DNA from: BOG-1112 sp964611335
GTDB taxonomy: Bacteria; Bdellovibrionota_B; Oligoflexia; Oligoflexales; Bog-1112
Direction: 5' to 3'
DNA: 64,000 nucleotides
Assembly (NCBI GenBank): GCA_964611335.1
Contig: CAZSXR010000002.1
Location: 434,001 to 498,000, forward strand
The notes beneath the pieces are model-generated. The model was not told the origin of the DNA, searched no databases, and was given only the letters and a program-made list of their open reading frames with translations. Below are positions 35,092 to 43,443 of this stretch, piece by piece. How positions within the stretch are numbered: position 1 is the stretch's first letter; each line of letters starts with the position of its first letter. A program made the position numbers and the translations under genes.

Positions 35092-36101
35092 ACTTTCAAA
35101 CCTTTTTTAACTGGAGATGCTTCTAAAATTTTTGCCCCCTTTTCAGTAAGGACTTTTTCGACAGCGGGGCGCTTATCAGAATCGCAAAACAACATCATGA
35201 CCCCACCTCCGCCTGCTCCACATAACCGAGCAAAATTTGCTCCTGCTTTTCTTGCGGCCTGCTCCAGGTTGCGAGTTTCTTCCGTCTCACAACTTGGCCA
35301 TAACTTCTTTCTTATTTCCCACTCTTTGGCAGAATTTCTAAGAAGTTCTGAAATATTCCCAGCTTGAACACTTTTGGCACATTCCTCAGCATAAAACCCT
35401 AGATCCTCTAAGAGGCCTATTGCGTTTTTATCGCCCTCAATCACTTGCTTGAAAAATGTCCAGTTATTTCTTCCTGAGACACGAGACTGACCACTATAGC
35501 ATAGGACTAGGCTCTCCCCTAGTTCATTGAGAACTGAAGATTCTATTGTTTCAACGACTTCTCCGGTCAAAGGGTATCGAATAATATTCAACCCTCCACG
35601 AACGGCTCCCCAGTGATCTTGGCATCCTGTTGGAATATGGAGTAGTTTTGCCTCCGCATTGCATACAAGACGAACCAGAGCTTCTTCAGGTAGAAACTCC
35701 CGAATTTTTGTTTTTTGTCTGAGATAATTCAATGCCCCAGCTATTGCAATACCCAAGGTAGAAGAGCCACCCAAACCGGCTCCCTTAGGCGAACTCGCAT
35801 GAGTTTTAATAACAAGAGGAGGAAGGCCTTCATCCCAAAGGGCTTCGAGCAGTATGCTAAAAAGAGGAAGACTTTGATTTTTACAAATTTGAGCAAAAGA
35901 TCCTTCTATAAATTTATTTTGATCATAGCTTTGCAAATGATAGTCTTTGCTATTGGACAATGTGATTTCGACATGAGCATAGAGACTTATGCCAACATTA
36001 ACCGTACATTTATGAGAAAGAAGATGATGTAGGGGCCATAAATCAAGAGTTCCACCTGCAAGATCTATACGTGTAGGGGCTTGAGACTTGATAACAAACA
36101 T
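35043..36101 (-). CDS. GHMP-family sugar kinase (heptose-7-phosphate kinase-like)
   Basis: 352 residues. It shows N-terminal APTRIDLAGGTLDLWP, the ATP-binding SPKGAGLGGSSTLGIA near residue 110 and the C-terminal LCGAGGGGVMMLF. This order is typical of the HddA/FKP branch, which phosphorylates D-glycero-D-manno-heptose 7-phosphate or fucose. In this context LPS or surface-glycan sugar activation is plausible. The solute-binding gene starts inside its 3' end. Confidence 0.85.
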   Translation of the reverse strand: MFVIKSQAPTRIDLAGGTLDLWPLHHLLSHKCTVNVGISLYAHVEITLSNSKDYHLQSYDQNKFIEGSFAQICKNQSLPLFSILLEALWDEGLPPLVIKTHASSPKGAGLGGSSTLGIAIAGALNYLRQKTKIREFLPEEALVRLVCNAEAKLLHIPTGCQDHWGAVRGGLNIIRYPLTGEVVETIESSVLNELGESLVLCYSGQSRVSGRNNWTFFKQVIEGDKNAIGLLEDLGFYAEECAKSVQAGNISELLRNSAKEWEIRKKLWPSCETEETRNLEQAARKAGANFARLCGAGGGGVMMLFCDSDKRPAVEKVLTEKGAKILEASPVKKGLKVWEGQNSIRTDGFAFV

Positions 36102-36143
36102 GATTGATCCCTCGTTTCAAACAATGATTGGATTGGAATCTTT

Positions 36144-36665
36144 ATGATAGACAAAGCAGTTACAGTTCGTAAACGAAGAATTTGCTACATAAACAGCGAT
36201 ACGAAAACTCTTGAAACAAGTGCGGCATTTTTTGAAAAAAGACTGCATATGTTATCAAACATTGAATTGACAGAATATACATCTATGGACCTTCTCAAAG
36301 AAGGCACACATTTTGATCTCCTTATCATTAATGCTTCAAATTTGAATGAACCTGCGTTCTTGCAATGGTTTTCCAAAGTTGCATTAAACATTCCAAAACA
36401 GTTCTCCATCACAACGCCTACTCTTTTTTATTCTCGTGTAGACTTTGCAATCCTCGATGAACTCTGGGAGAGCATCTATAAAAACAATTGGTATTTTGAT
36501 ATCATCCATCCGGACCACCTAGAATCCTTACCGATTCGAGTAGCTAATTTACTTAGAATTTACGACCATCTACATGAAATCCATCGATACGAAAAAGAAC
36601 TCCAAAATTTAAAAATGCGAATGATTGTTTTAGAAAAGCAGATTGAAAAAATGAGTCCCCGATGA
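36144..36665 (+). CDS. pseudo-receiver domain protein with C-terminal coiled coil
   Basis: 173 residues. The beta-alpha pattern of a response-regulator receiver is suggested by RRICYINSDTKTLETSAAFFE and FDLLIINASNLNEPAF. The acceptor Asp expected at the end of strand three is replaced: LLIINAS has Asn where phosphorylation would occur. The C-terminal 30 residues (HRYEKELQNLKMRMIVLEKQIEKM) form a coiled coil. Family known only in outline. It overlaps the next gene by four bases and is divergent from the GHMP kinase. Confidence 0.7.
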   Translation: MIDKAVTVRKRRICYINSDTKTLETSAAFFEKRLHMLSNIELTEYTSMDLLKEGTHFDLLIINASNLNEPAFLQWFSKVALNIPKQFSITTPTLFYSRVDFAILDELWESIYKNNWYFDIIHPDHLESLPIRVANLLRIYDHLHEIHRYEKELQNLKMRMIVLEKQIEKMSPR

Positions 36666-36958
36666 GTCTTATTAATTTAGAATCTCTCTCAAAAAGAGAA
36701 CTCTTGTTTCACTATGTTTTGAACTGTCAAAACAGAAGTCTTAGTCTTTCATACAGTGACTTAGAGGTCCTAGAAATATGGCTCAAAGACATTCATGAAG
36801 ATGCTGATGCTCTTTTACTCATCTTGTCCGAAATCCTACCCAGTTACTATGCAAATAAAACAAAAAAAGTCCCCTTGAAAAGAATACAGGTAAGCGTGTC
36901 TAAGAAAATCAAAGAGTATCTTTTTTCAATAAAAACTCCCTCGAAAGTTACTCAATAA
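36662..36958 (+). CDS. small hypothetical protein
   Basis: 98 residues, helical and charged, with no signal peptide or membrane segment. It has a Leu-rich N-terminus (LINLESLSKRELLFHYVL) and a basic C-terminus (KKVPLKRIQVSVSKKIKEYL). Not recognised. It starts inside the pseudo-receiver stop (ATGAG) and converges on the AAA+ gene with an 11-base overlap, so the pair is probably co-expressed. Confidence 0.6.
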   Translation: MSLINLESLSKRELLFHYVLNCQNRSLSLSYSDLEVLEIWLKDIHEDADALLLILSEILPSYYANKTKKVPLKRIQVSVSKKIKEYLFSIKTPSKVTQ

Positions 36959-37886
36959 TTTCACTCAATTCTTCAACTTCTTTTCTCAAAATTTTATGAC
37001 GACTGACAAGTGTGTTCATCGGCATTTGAAAGCTTCGTGCAAGCTTTGAAAAATTCCCTAAATTCTCGCTTAAACCAAGGGCAATAGCCATTGCTTCTAT
37101 ATCTTTTAAAAAAGATTTTAGCCCCTTTCTTGAAAGGGACTCTCTTACATATCTGTTTTTAAACACTTCAAATTGCCAGAAATCAATGTGTTTGAATGAT
37201 AAGCTTCTAAGAACATCTCCTTCTGTTACATAGTGTCGATTTTCCTTTTTTGCAAACCAAAGACTTTTTCGTAAACATTCCGCTAATTCTAAAAACTCCC
37301 CCTTCCATTCTTGATTGAGAAGTTGATTTACAGCTAAAGCAGTACAATTTACCTGAGTTCCTTTTTGATTCATAACACACGAAATATAGTGATGTATTTC
37401 ATTTTTTCGTTTTTTTAGAGAAGGAATATTAATGAGGACTGAAAACAAGGATTGAGGCATTTTCGAGCCTTCAAGTGCACTCCCTATCACTCTCACATGA
37501 GAGAAATTTGCAAGAAAACTATCCAAAACGCTTAAAAGATCGGGTGACAACTCCTCTATATGCCTTAAAAAGAGGTCTCCATAATTCGCTTTTTGAAACA
37601 ATCTTTTCAAATCTTTCGAATGTTTTATCTGATGACAATGCGCTATCACAAATGGCCGAGCGGGTTGCTTAGCCATTCGCCAAAGTTCAAATGCTAAACT
37701 AGTTTTGCCACATCCAGATGGACCACTTATTAATATTGAATTAGGAAATCCTGTAAATTTTGAAATGGAACGAAGACGAGCGCGAAGGAACTCATCTTGT
37801 AGAAAAAACTCTGAACCAAAATCAAAAACTCGCTGTTTTTTGAAAGTTCTCGATGAAGCTGTGTTTTGTTTTTTAAAATTTTCCAT
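36948..37886 (-). CDS. degenerate sigma-54 activator-type AAA+ protein with Fis-like tail
   Basis: 312 residues from the ATG at 37886 (the frame also has an earlier ATG at 37901). The AAA+ core has an intact Walker A (GPSGCGKTSLAFELW, about residues 55-69) and a helical C-terminal Fis-like helix-turn-helix (NFSKLARSFQMPMNTLVSRHK). The Walker B position reads LFLRHIEEL, without the Asp expected in DEI, and no GAFTGA loop is seen. It therefore looks like a defective or repurposed NtrC-type protein. The region SVLINIPSLKKRKNEIHHY still matches the sensor-II side of EBPs. Confidence 0.7.
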   Translation of the reverse strand: MENFKKQNTASSRTFKKQRVFDFGSEFFLQDEFLRARLRSISKFTGFPNSILISGPSGCGKTSLAFELWRMAKQPARPFVIAHCHQIKHSKDLKRLFQKANYGDLFLRHIEELSPDLLSVLDSFLANFSHVRVIGSALEGSKMPQSLFSVLINIPSLKKRKNEIHHYISCVMNQKGTQVNCTALAVNQLLNQEWKGEFLELAECLRKSLWFAKKENRHYVTEGDVLRSLSFKHIDFWQFEVFKNRYVRESLSRKGLKSFLKDIEAMAIALGLSENLGNFSKLARSFQMPMNTLVSRHKILRKEVEELSEIIE

Positions 37887-38064
37887 ACCTTGCTTCCACA
37901 TTTAAGGAAGCGCAAGAAATTCACCTGCGGTGGAAATTGCCTTGAATGCTTAGTCTTGTCAAGTATTGCTTCTCAACCATGCGGGAAGGAATCTCTTTGA
38001 CAAAAGTTTTAGCACCATTGATTATATCAGTTCAAAACGAAATTGAAATTCTAGGAGATACGCA

Positions 38065-38394
38065 GTGAGTGAGCATTTGATGAATGTAAATGATAGCAAT
38101 TTCGAGCAGAGTGTTTTGAAATCCTCTGTTCCCGTTCTAGTAGACTTTTGGGCGCCTTGGTGCGGACCATGTTTAGCAATTGCGCCACTGCTAGAGGATC
38201 TCGCAAAAGAATACAAAGGTAGAGTCAACATTGCAAAACTAAACGTGGATGAAAATCCAAACACACCTGCAATTTATGGCGTACGTTCTATTCCTTATTT
38301 AGTCCTATTAAAAAACGGGAAAATAGTCGACTCCATAGTAGGTGCTGTCCCTAAAACAAAACTTTCTATGATGTTGGACAAATCTCTTGGATAA
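38065..38394 (+). CDS. trxA: thioredoxin
   Basis: 109 residues, normal size. It starts with GTG at 38065 after AGGAG, nine bases away. The active site is WCGPC near residue 32, in the segment LVDFWAPWCGPC, and the cis-Pro is in SIPYLVL. A general disulfide reductase. It is followed immediately by rnhB, which overlaps it by eight bases. Confidence 0.96.
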   Translation: MSEHLMNVNDSNFEQSVLKSSVPVLVDFWAPWCGPCLAIAPLLEDLAKEYKGRVNIAKLNVDENPNTPAIYGVRSIPYLVLLKNGKIVDSIVGAVPKTKLSMMLDKSLG

Positions 38395-39022
38395 AAATTA
38401 TGGGGATCTTGAGCAGAATCTTCTCCTACAAAATAAAGTTATTGCCGGAGTTGATGAAGTAGGGCGCGGATGTCTTGCTGGACCTGTTTATGCCGCAGCT
38501 GCCGTGCTGGATTTTGACAAGCTCTTTGCACTAAAAAAGAACCAACTTTCCTTAATCCGAGATTCCAAAAGCTTAAGTCACAAGCAACGCGCAATCAGTT
38601 TGAGTTTTTTGCCAGATATAGCGCTATCCTACGGAATCGCTCACGCAGACACTTGGGAAATTGAAGAGCTGGGAATCAGCAAAGCGACTTTTCTGGCAAT
38701 GCACCGAGCACTCAACCAATTAAAAGTCCCTTTCGACATTCTACTCCTTGATGGGAAATACCCACTCCCTGACTTTGAAAAAAAACAGATGTGCATAATT
38801 GGCGGAGACGCTTCCTGCTTTTCCATCGCTGCAGCCTCTATTTTCGCAAAAGAAGCAAGAGATGGAATCATGCGTGACATTGCAAAGACTTTTCCAAACT
38901 ATGGTTTTGAAAAGCATGTCGGTTATGCAACAAAAATGCATCTTTCTGCTATCAAACAACATGGCATCTGCTCTTTACATCGGAAAAATTTTGAGCCTAT
39001 AAAATCGATGTTGAGCTCCTAA
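38387..39022 (+). CDS. rnhB: ribonuclease HII
   Basis: 211 residues. VIAGVDEVGRGCLAGPVYAAA at the start carries the DEVGRG motif with catalytic Asp and Glu; RDSKSLSHKQR, LLLDGKYPLP and GGDASCFSIAAASIFAKEARD are the other family blocks. It removes ribonucleotides from DNA. The start is TTG at 38387, overlapping the trxA stop; no strong Shine-Dalgarno is seen there, so translation coupling is likely. Confidence 0.96.
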   Translation: MDKNYGDLEQNLLLQNKVIAGVDEVGRGCLAGPVYAAAAVLDFDKLFALKKNQLSLIRDSKSLSHKQRAISLSFLPDIALSYGIAHADTWEIEELGISKATFLAMHRALNQLKVPFDILLLDGKYPLPDFEKKQMCIIGGDASCFSIAAASIFAKEARDGIMRDIAKTFPNYGFEKHVGYATKMHLSAIKQHGICSLHRKNFEPIKSMLSS

Positions 39023-39062
39023 GTCATTTGCTCTCAAGCTAAATCAGAATTATTTATTAAAT

Positions 39063-39428
39063 ATGAAACCTTATATTTATGGAAAATTTGCTGAGGATTT
39101 TGTCGCGAATGTGCTTTTAAAACAAGGTTGGATTCTTATTGCAAGGAATTTCAGAAAAGTGGGTTTGGAATTAGATATTGTGGCTATAAAAAATAAGACT
39201 ATGATTTTTGTCGAAGTAAAATACCGCAGGATAGCTCCCAAAACTATGCGGGATTGGAATCAGATTCTGACACAAAAAAAAAGAATGGCGCTCGAAAGAG
39301 GCGCCAAAACGTTCCTACAAATCAAACACGACACGCTTCCCGACTGGGAAACCTTACGGTTTGACCTAGCAATTGTATACCCCCAGCATTCGCAACCTCA
39401 CGGCCTGCTATATGCCCCAGGGATCTGA
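39063..39428 (+). CDS. yraN: YraN family (UPF0102) protein
   Basis: 121 residues of the YraN/UPF0102 restriction-endonuclease-like fold: GKFAEDFVANVLLKQGWILIARNFR, ELDIVAIKNKTMIFVEVKYR and RFDLAIVY, with the typical E-x-K. The function is still uncertain; it is often found with rnhB, as here (40 bases apart). It ends one base before the convergent rplS gene. Confidence 0.93.
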   Translation: MKPYIYGKFAEDFVANVLLKQGWILIARNFRKVGLELDIVAIKNKTMIFVEVKYRRIAPKTMRDWNQILTQKKRMALERGAKTFLQIKHDTLPDWETLRFDLAIVYPQHSQPHGLLYAPGI

Positions 39429-39848
39429 TTACTGAGGAAGATTTACAGAACTCATGACCGTGCCTTCTGGAAGACGACGAGTACGAATTCTTGCAGCTTT
39501 CCCAAGCAAGTCGCGGAGATAATAAAGACGAGAACGCTTTACCACACCGGCAGAAACAAGATCGATCTTTTCAATCAGAGGAGAATGAAGGGGGAAAACC
39601 CTCTCCACACCGACGCTATTTGCGCCCATCTTGCGAACCGTAAAGGTTGAACCTGCGCCGCCCTTACGGAAACGGATACAGACACCTTCAAAAAGCTGAA
39701 TTCGGTACTTTTTCGCACCGTCATCAGTTTTTCCACCCTCTTCAACCTTGTAATGAACACACAAAGTGTCACCAGGCCTGAACGGGGGATGGTTCTTGGT
39801 TAAAGGAAATTTACGCTTTTCAAAATTTTTTATTAACAAATTTTCCAT
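39429..39848 (-). CDS. rplS: 50S ribosomal protein L19 (bL19)
   Basis: 139 residues. FRPGDTLCVHYKVEEG, GVCIRFRKGGAGSTFTVRKMGANSVGVERVFPLHSP and RSRLYYLRDLLGKAARI are standard. Unlike most genomes, it is not preceded by trmD and is inverted relative to rnhB-yraN. It would have its own promoter in the 380-base gap that follows. Confidence 0.97.
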   Translation of the reverse strand: MENLLIKNFEKRKFPLTKNHPPFRPGDTLCVHYKVEEGGKTDDGAKKYRIQLFEGVCIRFRKGGAGSTFTVRKMGANSVGVERVFPLHSPLIEKIDLVSAGVVKRSRLYYLRDLLGKAARIRTRRLPEGTVMSSVNLPQ

Positions 39849-40228
39849 GACTATCGAATTTCATTAGAGTTGTTCGATGAAGCTGAGAGGCCAGTGATAA
39901 CTCACAGCTCCCCTCGCGTCAATGTCTTTTGACATCTTCCCTCTATTATGAGGATTCCTATAGCACTTCAGCTACAGCGATTCATGCCCGAATCGACGGT
40001 CGTTCAGCCTATAAAGCACCCAACCTTTAATTACAAGCTTCAAATAATTCCAAAGCTCCCCGAGTTTCTATCAAGAAATACAAAAACTTGCAAATATCGA
40101 TTTTGGCTTTTTTTAAACAACGGCGATAAATTGCCTCTTTTATTCGGCTAAGGGTTTTTCTGAAAAAAACTGTTTTAATAGAGTTTTTTCACTAGTATGG
40201 GACTCGAACAACGAAAGAACGACACCCC
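39849..40228. other. intergenic region between divergent rplS and mqnC
   Basis: 380 bases with no gene I can support; a 67-codon plus-strand frame (39948-40151) has no recognisable features. It holds two clear small hairpins: ATGTC-TTTT-GACAT near 39922-39935 and CGATTC-ATGCCC-GAATCG (39978-39995, 6-bp stem). It probably contains the rplS leader on the minus strand and the mqnC promoter on the plus strand, but no confident -35/-10 pair is visible. Confidence 0.4.
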
Positions 40229-41302
40229 ATGCTAGCTTTCATCCGACATAAACTTGAAAACACACAGACACTCTCACGTAAGGAAGCCGAGTGGCTTTAT
40301 ACCCATGCAGATATGCAAACCTTGTCCGACCTCTCCCTTCTCGTCCGTAGTCGCTATCACGATCCCAATGAAGCCACGTATCTAATAATGGCTATCATTA
40401 ATTATACGAATATTTGTGTAGCAGCTTGTGACTATTGCTCCTTCTATAGACTCCCCCATCAAGAGGGGGCATACCTCCGAAATTTCGAAGCGATTTGTGA
40501 GAGAATAGAGAAGGTTCGAAAATTTGGGGGAACCCTGGCAGGACTTAATGGCGGGTTTCATCCTAAGTTAAAAATCCAAGATTATGCTGAACTTTTTCAA
40601 AAACTGAACGTTCAATTCCCTGATATGACTTTCTACGAAATGACGGTCGCTGAATTCATGTTTAGCTGTAAGATTTCCAGAGTCGACTATGAAACAGGCG
40701 TAAATATTCTAAAAAAGGCAGGAACTCAGTGGATCACGGGTGGCGGCTCTGAGATTCTCGATAATTCTTTTCGTAAACGTCACAGCCCAGGAAAATACAC
40801 TGTTGAAGATTTTTTCTCTGCTCAATCTGCAATTTTGAAAAATGGTCTACGTTCAACCGCAACGATGGTTATTGGGTTTGATGAAAGCATCGAAGAACGT
40901 TTTAATCATTTAGAAAATCTAAAAACTTTTCAAGACAACCATGAAAACCAACTTACAAGCTTTCTCTGTTGGACTTATAAACCTTTCAGCAATCGACTAG
41001 GTGGAGAAGAAATTTCCACTGAGGCATATTTAAGATGGTTAGCAATTTGCAGAATTTATTTGGATAACTTTATCCATATACGAACCTCTATTCTTACAAA
41101 AAATGAAGATGCATTGCTGGGATTAAAATTCGGGGCTAATGATTTTGATCTCCCCGTCGAGGATGAAGTCACTGAGAAAGCAGGAGCTACGATTTCTTTA
41201 GACTTCGATTCTATTTTAAATGCAGCGAGAAGATTGGGATTTAACCCTATTAAGAGAGTCCCTTTTAGTCGGCTTAAACATGAGGAAAGGATTTACATAT
41301 GA
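40229..41302 (+). CDS. mqnC: MqnC-type radical SAM cyclic dehypoxanthinyl futalosine synthase
   Basis: 357 residues. The radical-SAM cluster motif is CVAACDYCSFYR near residue 69, with the MqnC-type GGFHPKLKIQDYAEL and MTVAEFMFSC blocks, then TGGGSEILDNSFRKRHSPGKYTVEDFF. It catalyses the cyclisation step of the futalosine menaquinone pathway. It shares four bases with the following mutase gene, an unusual pairing. mqnP lies about 4 kb on. Confidence 0.92.
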   Translation: MLAFIRHKLENTQTLSRKEAEWLYTHADMQTLSDLSLLVRSRYHDPNEATYLIMAIINYTNICVAACDYCSFYRLPHQEGAYLRNFEAICERIEKVRKFGGTLAGLNGGFHPKLKIQDYAELFQKLNVQFPDMTFYEMTVAEFMFSCKISRVDYETGVNILKKAGTQWITGGGSEILDNSFRKRHSPGKYTVEDFFSAQSAILKNGLRSTATMVIGFDESIEERFNHLENLKTFQDNHENQLTSFLCWTYKPFSNRLGGEEISTEAYLRWLAICRIYLDNFIHIRTSILTKNEDALLGLKFGANDFDLPVEDEVTEKAGATISLDFDSILNAARRLGFNPIKRVPFSRLKHEERIYI

Positions 41303-43443
41303 GCATTCCAAGTTGGGATCAGTGGGAGTCTCTCGCCTTCAAAGAACTTTCGAAATCCTCACCTGAATCGCTTTCTAAAATAAGTCCTGAAGACATTCCT
41401 ATCCAAGCTCTCTACACACAAAAAGATCTCGAACAATTTTCTTTCCAAGAAAATTTTCCAGGACTTCCTCCTTACACTCGCGGACCACGCGCAACAATGT
41501 ACTTTCACAAACCTTGGACCATACGTCAATACGCAGGTTATTCAACTGCTACTGAATCCAATAAGTTTTATCGACAAAATCTAGCATCTGGGCAGAAAGG
41601 ACTAAGCATAGCTTTCGATCTTGCAACGCATAGAGGATATGATTCTGACAATCCTAGAGTTGAAGGGGACGTTGGGAAAGCGGGGGTCGCTATTGATTCT
41701 GTTGAAGACATGAAAATCTTGTTTGATGGGATCCCACTCGACAAAATGAGCGTCTCCATGACTATGAACGGAGCTGTTCTTCCCATTCTTGCTTCGTACA
41801 TTATCACTGCAGAAGAACAGGGTGTTTCTCAAAACAAACTTACAGGAACCATACAGAACGACATTCTCAAAGAGTATATGGTTCGTAATACATATATATT
41901 CCCACCTGAGCCCTCGATGCGTATTGTCGCTGATATTATTCAATATACAACAAAACACATGCCTAAATTTAATAGCATAAGCATCAGTGGATATCATATG
42001 CAAGAAGCTGGCGCTAATTCTGCTATAGAGCTCGCCTACACGATTGCTGATGGAATCGAATATGTGAAACTTGCACTCGATAGAAAATTATCCATAGATG
42101 ATTTTGCTCCGCGCTTATCTTTCTTTTTCGGCATCGGAATGAATTTCTACATGGAAATTGCCAAACTAAGAGCGGCACGAACTTTATGGTTTAAGCACAT
42201 TCAAAAATTTAACCCCAAAAATCCGATGTCTTCTGTGCTTCGTACTCACTGCCAAACTTCAGGATATTCGCTTACAGCTCAAGATCCATATAACAACGTT
42301 ATTAGAACCACCGTGGAAGCCATGGCTGCCGTGCTCGGTGGCACACAATCCCTTCATACAAACGCTCTTGATGAAGCTATTGCTCTACCCACTGAATTTT
42401 CAGCGCGTATTGCTCGAAACACACAACTTATTCTTATGGAAGAAACGGATCTCACATCTACAGTAGACCCATTTGGTGGGAGCTATTTTATGGAAAGCCT
42501 TACCCATCAGCTCATTGAAAAAGCTGAGAGCCTCATAAAAGAAGTTGACGAATATGGAGGAATGACAAAAGCCATTCTATCAGGGATTCCAAAAATGAGA
42601 ATAGAAGAGGCCTCTGCAAAAAAACAGGCCAAAATTGACAACGGAGAAATACATGTCGTCGGAGTTAACATTTACCCCTCCGAAGATTCAAATCAGCTGT
42701 TGGAAGTACTTAAGATAGATAACCATGAAGTTCTTAAGCTCCAAAAAGAGGCTTTGCGAAACTTAAAATCCAAGCGAGATAATGAAAAAATAAAAAAAGC
42801 GCTTAACGCACTCACTCTAGGAGCAAGCGACCCGCAAGCAAATTTACTAGAACTCACTATTGAAGCTATGAGGGCGCGAGCAAGCGTAGAAGAAGCTACA
42901 GAAGCTCTTGCAAAAGTTTTCGGTCGTTACCAAAGTGAAACATACACTGTTACATCTGTTTACGGGAAGCATATGAAAGATGATCCTCAATTTCTTCTCG
43001 CACGAAATTCTGTTTTAGTGTTTGAAAAAGAAAATGGAAGAAGGCCCCGAATACTGATTGCTAAATTAGGTCAAGATGGACATGATCGCGGTTCTAAAGT
43101 TATTGCTTCTGGTTTCGCAGATATAGGATTTGATGTCGATATCGGGCCTCTTTTTCAAATCCCTGATGAAATTGCTAAACAAGCTATAGAGAATGACGTC
43201 CATGTGATAGGCATTTCCTCGCTTGCAGGAGGGCACCTCACGTTGGTTCCCAAACTTATCTCTAAGCTCAAAGAGCTGGATGCAAAAGACATCAGTGTCG
43301 TGGTAGGTGGGGTTGTCCCATCCAAAGATCATTCAGATCTAAAAAAGAAAGGAGTGGAAGCCATATTTAGTCCCGGCGACACTATTCCTTTCTGTGCTCT
43401 AGAAGTTCTTAAGATTCTCAAAAAGAAGAAAGAACGATCATGA
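41299..43443 (+). CDS. methylmalonyl-CoA mutase
   Basis: 714 residues, an alpha-type mutase with its own C-terminal B12 domain. Substrate-barrel residues match the methylmalonyl type: Tyr in WTIRQYAGYST, Arg in PSMRIVADI, and YH in ISGYHMQEAGA. The C-terminal cobalamin motif is GQDGHDRGSKVI (DxHxxG) followed by the GISSLAGGHLTL and GGVVPSKD strands. Isomerises (R)-methylmalonyl-CoA and succinyl-CoA. No small beta-subunit gene and no epimerase are nearby. It overlaps mqnC and the meaB-type gene by four bases each. Confidence 0.95.
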   Translation: MSIPSWDQWESLAFKELSKSSPESLSKISPEDIPIQALYTQKDLEQFSFQENFPGLPPYTRGPRATMYFHKPWTIRQYAGYSTATESNKFYRQNLASGQKGLSIAFDLATHRGYDSDNPRVEGDVGKAGVAIDSVEDMKILFDGIPLDKMSVSMTMNGAVLPILASYIITAEEQGVSQNKLTGTIQNDILKEYMVRNTYIFPPEPSMRIVADIIQYTTKHMPKFNSISISGYHMQEAGANSAIELAYTIADGIEYVKLALDRKLSIDDFAPRLSFFFGIGMNFYMEIAKLRAARTLWFKHIQKFNPKNPMSSVLRTHCQTSGYSLTAQDPYNNVIRTTVEAMAAVLGGTQSLHTNALDEAIALPTEFSARIARNTQLILMEETDLTSTVDPFGGSYFMESLTHQLIEKAESLIKEVDEYGGMTKAILSGIPKMRIEEASAKKQAKIDNGEIHVVGVNIYPSEDSNQLLEVLKIDNHEVLKLQKEALRNLKSKRDNEKIKKALNALTLGASDPQANLLELTIEAMRARASVEEATEALAKVFGRYQSETYTVTSVYGKHMKDDPQFLLARNSVLVFEKENGRRPRILIAKLGQDGHDRGSKVIASGFADIGFDVDIGPLFQIPDEIAKQAIENDVHVIGISSLAGGHLTLVPKLISKLKELDAKDISVVVGGVVPSKDHSDLKKKGVEAIFSPGDTIPFCALEVLKILKKKKERS

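Noticed and set aside
39948..40151. 67-codon plus-strand frame in the rplS-mqnC gap
   Set aside because: No Shine-Dalgarno, no hydrophobic or conserved pattern, and it overlaps hairpins; likely chance.
41470..41530. Arg in place of the Tyr in the CoA-channel motif of the mutase (GPRATMY)
   Set aside because: Other bacterial mutases also have GPRATMY here, and the key Tyr, Arg and His residues of the substrate pocket are all intact.
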